Shown here: positions 55,746 to 64,000 of the stretch, one piece after another | How positions within the stretch are numbered: position 1 is the first letter of the stretch | Layout: each line of letters begins with the position of its first letter | From: Cryptomeria japonica | Lineage: Eukaryota > Streptophyta > Pinopsida > Cupressales > Cupressaceae | Assembly (NCBI RefSeq): GCF_030272615.1 | Contig: NC_081410.1 | Coordinates: forward strand, 142,757,349 to 142,821,348 | Direction of reading: 5' to 3' | Length of the DNA stretch: 64,000 bases | Notes under the pieces: model-generated | What the model saw: the letters and a program-made list of their open reading frames with translations, nothing else | Told to the model about the DNA's origin: nothing | The model's database searches: none | Translations under genes and position numbers: made by a program

Positions 55746-57617
55746 CTCTCTCTTCCTGTCTTCTAATGGAGACTAATTATATACCTGATTCAAAGGTTTT
55801 TTTTTGTCATGTTTGGAAGGATGCATATTTGATTTCATGTTGTCACTTCTCCAATGATACTTTTGTTGCACAAACTACATCATTTGCTAAATGACCTACC
55901 ACTTCATCTTAAGTACTAATTTTTTTTAGACTAATAGAACAAAAAAAATCCTAATTGACCTTTTAAACCTTTTCAACGTACCCATCGCACACACCTAGTT
56001 TCTACTTTTATTACCATCTTGGTTAATTGGTGCACATAAAAAGGACCAAGACAAGGATTTGTTTCATGAAAAAAAGGGGATAATATCTTGTGTATAACAC
56101 ATTCTTGTTCCTCTGCACATGATCTGATCATCAATGAGCCCTTGCTTAGATATTTTGACGGCTTTCATTGTAAAGACGTAGACGCTCTAACTTCAATAAA
56201 AGAACGACTACTCTTTATTCTTCAAACAAATCTATAATTCATTTAATAAATTCATTTGTTTCTCTCTAATCATTTCATAATCACATAATGTCATTACATA
56301 TGCGAGTTCAATAAATAGGAATAACAAGTCTAAACTCAATAAATAGGTAATTCATAGTATTCCCTCGACTTAGAGTACTCTTTCATAGTATTTCAATCAT
56401 ACTATACATCATTCATAATTACAATACACAACTTAGTCATTCAATTGCCTTAAGCTGAAATATACATATATAAGATAAAATACACAATAAAGAGATGAGA
56501 TGCATCCTTTGATCTCCAATCCTTTAACTACCTTCAATTCAATCCTTCGAATGAAGACGAGAACAAGATTTAGGTGTTTTTTCCACCCAACCTTGAAGCA
56601 TATGCTTCCCCAAAATTCTTAATCATTCAAGAATACCCGACCCTGCACAAATTGCTTAGCAAGAAGAATTCGATATGTAAGATGGAATCTTGGTGCCTGT
56701 CTAGTATGATACATGCATTTTCATTTAGTCCAACTCATTTAAGAAACAAACAAGATAAATACAAGGATATGATATAGAGTCATAAATACATCCATCTATT
56801 CCAATGGTCAATAAGTTACTCGGGCGAGCATAATGCCATGCATAGCAATAAGATAGTTTGGAAAAGCAAACTATACTCTCTAAAACCCCATATTTGGCAC
56901 CCGTCCTGGAATATATACTTTCCCATGAAACACATGACGAGCATATTCATTCATCTAGCATGCCTATTCCTTTCATTCAATATCCTTAAACTATGTGACA
57001 TGCACTATCATTTTTATGCAAATAAATCGTAAATCCATTTGAGAGAAAACAATCTTTTCGTTTTCAGTCATTAAATAAACATTAAAATGAAGAAAAGAAG
57101 GTGTAACACATGTATGCACATATTTGCATATAAAGAATACAAAATGGAAGTTATGAGCACACGTTCTTAAATTCTATGTTCCTATATGGTTCTGAGTTTA
57201 TTTTATGTATGTATAATCGCATTGTTTCTGTTATTTAACATGTATGTTTCAGTTTTCCAACTACTAAATTCAGATTTAGTTATGTTTCAAAACAGTAAAG
57301 AATTTTCAAAATTTGAGTTAACATGTATCTTTTTTTTTGTTAATTATAATTTTTGGTAGTCCAAGGTATCCCCGAGATTCAGCCCAGCGACATAGGTTTC
57401 TCATTATGGGGTGAGCTGAGGCGAGACTAGTCCCTGGAGATGTACCAAGCCGCCCATAAGCCAGAACCATCGGGATATTTGACTAATTTTGATTGTTGAC
57501 ATGTTTCTACAGTTCTGTACATGTTTGGTATAATTCAACATGTTTTCTCTTCTCAGATTGAAATATGAGACCACATATACCGACATATAATGAAAACCAT
57601 CTTTTAAATACTCAATG

Positions 57618-57666
<49 letters not shown>

Positions 57667-57888
57667 TATGTGTTGTGACAATTCATTGCTGTTTTCAGCA
57701 TGTTTGAAAACAAAACAAACATAGATCTTTTACGTAACAGAGAAAAATGAAATAAGAGCAATTTAAAAAGATGTAATCTGGAAATGTTTTCATTTCTTCT
57801 AATTTTGCAACATCTGAAAGTGTGTTTTCATTCAGCTTCAAGGAAGTAATCGGTTTCATGAATTTGTTCATATGTGCAAATATATATA

Positions 57889-57923
<35 letters not shown>

Positions 57924-58890
57924 ATATGTATATATGTATATGTATATGTATATATATACATATGTATATGTATATGTATATATAAGTTCTACTGTGCTGA
58001 TTTGATCTTCAGCCAAACAAAGATGAATTCTACAACAACTTGAGATGCAATTCTACCAAATTGGAGTTTAAAATTGATAAAGAAAGACTTTTATACTTTA
58101 GAAATATGATTTAGACAGAGATTTCATTCAAAAGAACTGATTTTTCTATCATCCATGTTCGAAACAAACTAGATCAATGGCCTACTTGAGTAAATCGATT
58201 CTCCTGTATTGGAATGATCGATGATGTCGATTTCCCTTTCTTCTCTTTTTGCTCTCTTTCCCAAATTGGCTAAATGTTTGTAGAGTATATTCTTCGTGCT
58301 TTTTCTGTTGTCTCAAAATATTAACTACGTATTCCTTATATGTTGAAGGCGTTGGCTTTTCCCTACAATCATGGCTTAAACTCTAAGTTTTTCTAACTGC
58401 TAACTGAAGTTGCATTTGTTTCCAACAACAGTGGTGGCGGTTTTTATTGCCGGGTAAGTGCAATTCGGTTTAACCAAGTCTCCCATTACAAATTGAAGAC
58501 AAAGAGTCTTTATTGCTTTAACAGTTTTCAAAAACATTCCAAGTCGATAACAAGAGTCATGACTTCCTAACTTGTTGTGCAGTTTATATTCAACTGCCAG
58601 TTCGGTTTCTTTATAGTCCCTTGCAATTGAGTTTTACATTCACCATTCGATGATTACATTGCATAGTATAAAACATGCAAAGTCAATTTCATTAATATCG
58701 ACTCCTTCTAGCATTCACCAGTCGATATGCATACTATTAATCATGCTATGTCGATTCTTCCTTAATCGAATCCCTCTAGTGTTTTAGATAATTCAATGCT
58801 TTAATGCATGCAACAAGTATCATGCAAGTTGATATATATATATAATAATGTAGAATCAAAACTTGGTTATAAATACAATTTGTTTCTTTT

Positions 58891-58923
<33 letters not shown>

Positions 58924-59115
58924 ATTGACGAGAAATAAACATAGCATTCATCTATTTATTCGGAATATTTAAAACTCCATCTGCATAACAATATAATAAC
59001 AATCATCAAAATGCGTGTATTATCACTTAAAAAACGTTCAAAATCAATCTTTCTCTAAATCAAATAACATCAATTATGAACACTCAATATAAGAATTTAC
59101 CATTCAAAATTAAAC
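55746..59115. other. Intergenic stretch with microsatellites
   Basis: No gene seen. It contains (AC)n at 57620-57650, followed by (AT)n; a TG/TA microsatellite at 57885-57981; and (TA)n at 58901-58923. At 57365-57480 a GC-richer block (CCAGCGACATAG, GGCGAGACTAGTCCCTGG) stands out and could be an old SINE or repeat fragment, not identified. Confidence 0.5.
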
Positions 59116-59128
59116 AAACATTCGATTT
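59116..59128. repeat. Target-site duplication of LINE, left copy
   Basis: AAACATTCGATTT, repeated at 63183-63195 without mismatch. Confidence 0.88.
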
Positions 59129-60659
59129 CTACAATGTTCATACTTTTCAGGATTTCCTGAACTCCTCTCAAATCCCTGCTGGATTATATCTTTGGAATAA
59201 CATTATTAAGGCCAGGGATGTTGCTAATCGTGGAGCATACTGGAAGGTTGGAAATGGAAGGAGTATCCGTTTTTGGGATGACTGCTGAATTGGTAAGAGT
59301 TCGTTGGCCCTTGATCCTCTGCTGGGGGATTTTAGAGATGTTTGTATTGCTTCTTTTGGGTCGATGGTGGTGGACTATTTGGTTGAAGGTAAATGGGTGA
59401 ATCTCTTTGTTATTCATCCGTCTCTTGCCCAGTTGTAGGTTTCTCTAAACTCCTTTAGTTTAGAGAATAGTTTTGAAGATGAATTGATTTGGAGGTTTTC
59501 CTTTACTGGTAAATTCTTTGTTGCTTCTATGGATTGCTGTGATGATCCTCTTGTTCCATGGTGGTCCAAAGTCTGGACGAAGCATTTAATACCTAAGATC
59601 AACATGTTTTTTTGGCTTATCTTTTTGAATAAAATCCTAACTATAGATAATCTTTGTAAGAGGGGCTTCTCTATACCTAATAGATGTTATTTGTGCCTGA
59701 AGGAAGTTGAATCTGTTGATCATATTTTTCTGCATTGTTCTTATGTGATGGAAGTTTGGAGTCAAGTTCTTCAGAGGTGGGATTTCTGCTAGATCTTTCC
59801 TGGGACAATTAAGGAGTTTGTTGACCAATGGAGGGTGCCTACTAGGAATTATTTATTAAAAACTTTATGGTCCTTTGTGTTTCCTCATGTGGCGTGGGGT
59901 TTATGAAAGGAGCGAAATAGTCAAATCTTTAGGGAGACCTATCTTCAACATGAGATTGTTTTCAGGAAAATTCATAGAGCCATAATTGATAATCTCTCTA
60001 TTGTCTATTTAAAGTGTAAGACTCAGAGTAGCGGTCTTAAAGACTATGAGATCAGGGTTGCCAATGCTTGGGAAATTGATTGTGGTATATCTTAGTTTGT
60101 TGGGCCCAATCCTAATATCAAACCTAATCTTGGTTGGAGAAATCCTGCTCAAGGTTGGGCCAAAATTAATTTTGATGGGGCAGTCAAAGGTAACCCTAGG
60201 CTAGCAGGATGCGGGGGAGTGTTGCATGATCATAATGGCAATTTTCTTTTAGTGATGGCGCTCCCATTGGGAACACAGACTAACCATCTTGTTGAAGCCA
60301 TTGGAGCCTACAAAAGCCTCACTTTTGCTAGACAACACAATTTCAAATGTGTTTGGTTGGAGGGAGATTCAAAAAATATTATAAACTATCTAAGGGGTAT
60401 TTCCAAACTCTCTTGGAATGTTGAAATTTGGATTAAAAAAGATAAGGATACTATTAAAACTTTTGATAAATGTTCCATATCCCATATCTATAGGGAGTCT
60501 AATGTTGTGGTCGACTACCTTGCAAATAAAGGGGTTATTAGCAAGAGTCAGTTGAGTTGGACCAATGGAGACAAGCTGGAGGTGGATCTGTTCATGCTTA
60601 TCCTTCATGATAGAAGTCGAGGTAGAGATATTAATGATAATGTGTGCCATCATGACTAG
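59129..60659 (+). pseudogene. LINE ORF2 C-terminus: zinc finger and RNase H
   Basis: After about 60 bases the frame reads YLWNNIIKARDVANRGAYWK, then GNGRSIRFWDDC, then the zf-RVT region with CYLCLKEVESVDHIFLHC near 59688, and an RNase H part: KINFDGAVKGNPR with the first Asp near 60173, NHLVEAIGAYKSL with the Glu, WLEGDSKNII with the second Asp and VVVDYLANKG with the last Asp. The active-site set is complete, but stops at 59287, 59436, 59790, 59905 and 60093 and at least one frame change break the protein. Confidence 0.85.
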
Positions 60660-60832
60660 TAGTGAATCTAGAAAGATCGGCTCCTTTCCGATTTTGGTAG
60701 GTAGACAAAGAGGACAGAATAATAAGTGTGGAGTTATTTCACATGCTTTGTGTGTGTATATTGGTATTTTGTGGGCTCTGTTCTTCAGATTGCAAGTCGT
60801 GAGTGTTGTTATTCACTAGAGAGAAGTTGAGA

Positions 60833-62453
60833 ATGGGGGGCGCTAGGAAGAGAACTGAGCCATCAAATTGTGTGCAGTTGAAGAAAAAGCAGAAGCTCTG
60901 GGGGCTTCTGAAGAAAGGGGGTTTTACCCCTTACATTGAAAGGCTGCAAGGTCCAAATAAGGATGTTACCAGCTATTTTTCCAAGCACTGAAAAGATGGG
61001 ACTATTACTCTCCATAGATGGAAGGTGTTGGTTGATGAGAGCCTCGTTGCCCAAGTCATTGGCCTATTGACTGATGGTATGAAATTTTATAGAGATAGGA
61101 CTTATATTGATCAGGTTGTGCATAACTTCCCAAAGACTGAAGAAGAGAGAGCTAATCTTGTGAAGAAGATCGTTGACTACTATGATATTTCTATGATCAA
61201 GGGCTTCTGGGCGAAACTCCTTAAGGTAATTATGGAGTATTTAACCCTAGATGGTCGTTTCTCTAGAATTTATGGACATCATTTTATTATTATGAGTCAT
61301 TTTCGTTATGGGGTCAAAATGTCTTTTCCGTTCTATCTTATGTCTTCTTTAAGGGCCAATTTCAAAGACCATGAGAAGAAGCCTACCAAATTCCCTATCC
61401 TTCATGAAGGGCTTTTAGTCCTGATAGACTCCCACTTCCATGCCCTTCCTGCCCATAATGTTTCTATTTAGACCTCCTCTGAGGATGCTACTAGTGCTGG
61501 AGAGTTGGGTGGTGAGGACTATGACTCAGATTTTGAAGCTGAGTCTCCTCCTCTTAAAAAAGCTAAGTCTGAAAAGATCCCAATGGCCAAGTCTCCTATG
61601 GGAAAAGGCAGAAAAGGGTAGAAGAAAGATGTGATTTCTTCTTCTTCTACTTTGGCAGCCAAGGATACCCTTGTTTCCAGCGGCCCTAAAGCTAACCTTG
61701 AGGTCTCTGTGGGTGAGAAGGAGGGTAGCATGGTGTTGGGTAGCCAAAACTTTCAGTCTCTCCCTCTGCCCCCCCTGACACTACTATTGCTAATATTGGT
61801 GTTACGGTTCATGAGGATCTTCATCCTAAATGTGCTGAGCTCAGTGATAAGGAGGACTATGACGATGTGCTAGGTATGGCAAGGGAACATGCCATTGATA
61901 CTTTCAGTATGTTCAAGTGGTTGTTTCATGAGTTGAAAGAGGTCAGACTTAATTAGAGGGCACTGGGAAGCAAGATGGAGGCCATCCCTATGGGTAATAT
62001 TCAAGGCAATCAGAAAGAGGCTGGCAGTGGTCGGAGGAGGAGAAAAAATCAGTGTTGGAGTGCATTCAAAGGGCAAGAGAAGGTATTGACCAAATGAAAA
62101 AAGGGTTTGAGGATAGAATCTCCAATTTGGAAGCTAGCTATGAGGATATTCAGGCTACCCTCAAGACTATTATGTCTGGCAGCCATAAGATTGTCAAGAA
62201 AATTGCTGATGCCATGAATGCAATGGTAAACAACTTTGATAGAATGCAGCAGGACAAAACTATTGTTACCATTGGAGATGATACTGATGTGATCCAGGCT
62301 GATGAAGGACCCAATAAGAGGACTCGAGGCAATATGAAGAAGAAAGCGGCCACTCAGAATGTGGCCTACAAAGAAATTAAGGTTGTAGCTGAAAAGATGA
62401 GTACCTTGGAGGCGAAGGTGGCTGAAACCTCAAGTGGTTGTTTCATGAGTTGA
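60833..62453 (+). pseudogene. Unrecognised reading frame downstream of LINE RNase H
   Basis: Starts with MGGARKRTEPSNCVQLKKKQ at 60833, a basic N-terminus, 174 bases after the ORF2 stop. It continues in one frame through stops at 60989, 61469 and 61619 to about 61770, then shifts frame around the C-run near 61773 and goes on to about 62430. Parts visible: FKDHEKKPTKFPILHEGLL, an acidic Ser-rich stretch with ELGGEDYDSDFEAESPP followed by LKKAK, which looks like a nuclear-localisation motif, then KAKSEKIPMAKSPMGKGRKG. The last part (EAIPMGNIQGNQKEAGSG, DAMNAMVNNFDRMQQD) is likely coiled coil. Family unknown. The same position and acidic character occur in the LINEs at 10876 and 52245. Confidence 0.55.
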
Positions 62454-62947
62454 AAGAGGTCAGACTTAATCAGAGGGCACTGAGAAGCAAGATGGAGGCC
62501 ATTCCTGTGGGTAATATTCAAGGCAATCAAAAAGAGGCTGGGTAGTGGTCGGAGGAGGAGAAAAAATCGGTGTTGGAGTGCATTCAAAGGGTTGGACAAG
62601 GTATTGACCAAATGAAAAAAGGGTTTGAGGATAGAATCTCTAATGTTGAAGTTGGCTATGAGAAAATCTAGGCTACCCTCAAGACTATTATGTCTGGCAA
62701 CCATAAGATTGTCAAGCAAACTGTTGATGCCATGAATGCAATGGTAAACAACTTTGATAGAATGCAACAGGACATAACCATTGTTACCATTGGAATGATA
62801 CTGATGTGATTCAGGCTGATGAAGGACCCAGTAAGAGGACTTGAGGCAATATGAAGAAGAAAGCGGCCACTTAGAATGCGGACTACAAAGAAATCAAGGC
62901 TGTAGTTGAAAAGATGAGTACCTTGGAGGTGGAGGTGGCTGAAACCC
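61914..62947 (+). repeat. 517-bp tandem duplication inside the LINE
   Basis: CAAGTGGTTGTTTCATGAG begins at 61914 and again at 62431, and the two 517-bp copies then match closely to 62430 and 62947. The break has the microhomology TCAAGTGG. Because 517 is not a multiple of three, the duplication puts the second copy out of frame. Confidence 0.9.
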
Positions 62948-63182
62948 TCAACAGCCTCATGTAGTTGGGCTGCTAGTTCTGTTTGTTTGTGGGTTCGGTC
63001 TTTCTGCTGGTTTTTTGCTGCCCATCTGGGCTTTTGCTATCTTTTTGGCTGTTGTTTGTAAAGTTCTATACTTCGCAGCCTGTCTTGTTTTGGATACTTT
63101 TTTTGCTTCATTCTAAATCTTTTAGAATCCTTTTTGTAAAGGGTTTCAGGGCCCCTTCAAAACTTGTTTTTGCCATAATCCA
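62948..63182 (+). other. 3' untranslated region of LINE
   Basis: G/T-rich sequence after the stop at about 62965 (CAACAGCCTCATGTAG), with TTTGTAAAGGGTTTCAGGGC near 63134, typical of plant LINE 3' ends. Confidence 0.6.
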
Positions 63183-63195
63183 AAACATTCGATTT
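63183..63195. repeat. Target-site duplication of LINE, right copy
   Basis: AAACATTCGATTT, identical to 59116-59128. Confidence 0.88.
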
Positions 63196-64000
63196 AGAGT
63201 CATTTAAAACACTCATCTATGCAAGATGCATTCATTAAAATCTAACGCGGTGTGTGAGATTCCATCTCCATTACCAATTTCAAAAAGCTAAAACAACTCT
63301 ACTTGAACCAAGTTCTCGCCTTCATCCACATTCACCTGTTTCTGCATTATTCACTTGCACTCAATTGTTCATTAGCAATGACAATCCCCAATTTTCACGA
63401 TAAAACAGTTTAAATCATTCTTTTGCATTTAAATTTCCATTTCCATTTCCAATCTAATTTCAATTCATTTTAATTTCATTTTCGTTTTCCATTTTATCCA
63501 TATAACATAAAATATAAACAATTTTCCTAATTTGATAATTGCAATTAAATATAGATAAAAAGGGTTCATGACATTCGTGGTGATGGACAAAACTATGTTT
63601 CCTATTTCGACTTACTTAAGGGCGATTGCATTGGAGGTGGTCTGTTTTCTCAATGCATTGCTTATGAAGTAAATAAATATTAGTGTTATTCCAACAAATT
63701 CTTGCAGCATAATGTAAACTGGAAAAAATTTGTAGGAATTCTTGATAAATTTTGAAGGTTGCATATATTTCATGGGCGAACTCACAATGTTGGTTCCCAC
63801 TTTTTCGTACATCCTAATTTTTGCTGAAATCATACATTATTTAGAAAATATAATGATTTAAGCTTTTAAGAGGTCCCATTTGAAGTAAATAATTGAAGAG
63901 AGTTAGATCAAAGACTCTTAGATCAAAATTTCTTGGATAGAACTTCTCTACTTCTAAATCATACTTGCAATGGAGTCTCCTTTGCATCTATCAAATGCTA
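63196..64000. other. Intergenic DNA, no gene seen
   Basis: AT-rich with a short TTTCCATTTCCATTTCC repeat near 63426. No coding frame or element supported. Confidence 0.5.

Larger units (their letters stand above)
59129..63182 (+). mobile_element. 5'-truncated LINE with RNase H, extra frame and 517-bp duplication
   Basis: About 4 kb between perfect 13-bp target-site duplications. It contains the C-terminal ORF2 part, RNase H, a downstream reading frame, an internal tandem duplication and a T/G-rich 3' UTR. No long poly(A) remains. The 5' end lies inside ORF2, so it is truncated. Confidence 0.88.

Noticed and set aside
54508-55894. Several long open frames rich in Ser, Leu and Tyr
   Set aside because: They fall in CT/TATCTC low-complexity sequence that lacks stop codons in several frames at once, so they are not genes.
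57365-57480. Possible SINE block with GAGACTAGTCCC
   Set aside because: Less AT-rich than its surroundings, but I could not find a promoter, tail or second copy in the window.

Overview
The window is nuclear plant DNA: AT-rich, almost gene-free and built from layered, mostly decayed transposable elements. Old Ty1/Copia elements with initiator-Met primer sites, plant L1-type LINEs with an RNase H tail, a tRNA-derived SINE family and a plastid leucine-biosynthesis exon all fit a seed plant. The depth of nesting, sparse genes and heavy decay favour a large genome such as a gymnosperm; that is inference, as no species marker is visible. 

Layout. (1) 40-20265: an old Copia element with a matching 6-bp flank on both sides. 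Its 5' LTR is split by a second, non-autonomous Copia-like element (1092-7515) that has gag-like and accessory reading frames but no pol. Its pol gene is split by about 6.6 kb of foreign DNA (10114-16750) that includes a minus-strand LINE. (2) 20272-22361: a SINE, a reverse-transcriptase remnant, and a decayed copy of the upstream region and first codons of the gene found at 39943. (3) 22362-38316: a minus-strand Copia element with 0.35-kb LTRs, into which a probable two-gene DNA transposon of about 12 kb (about 25.09-37.02 kb) has inserted. That transposon has GC-rich palindromic ends, arrays of a palindromic repeat, a plus-strand gene, a minus-strand transposase-like gene, and a truncated LTR retrotransposon lodged inside the plus-strand gene. 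(4) 38505-40508: SINE copies, then the only probable host gene, the first exon of a 2-isopropylmalate synthase-like enzyme, followed by an intron-like stretch carrying a cluster of palindromic MITE-like repeats. No second exon was recognised. (5) 42-64 kb: simple-sequence tracts, tandem duplications and three 5'-truncated LINEs (46293-49970 minus; 52245-54061 plus; 59129-63182 plus), each bounded by a candidate target-site duplication of 8-14 bp. 

How things relate. Few parts work together as live genes. The Copia LTR, primer-site, coding and polypurine signals are still in the right order but the reading frames are broken. The DNA transposon looks like one unit with two convergent genes. Three of the four larger LINEs carry an unrecognised reading frame after the RNase H domain and before the 3' end. 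This and the two-gene DNA transposon are the most interesting observations. 

All calls come from reading the sequence and the translated frames. No database search or alignment was run, and element boundaries are exact only where terminal motifs or target-site duplications are quoted.
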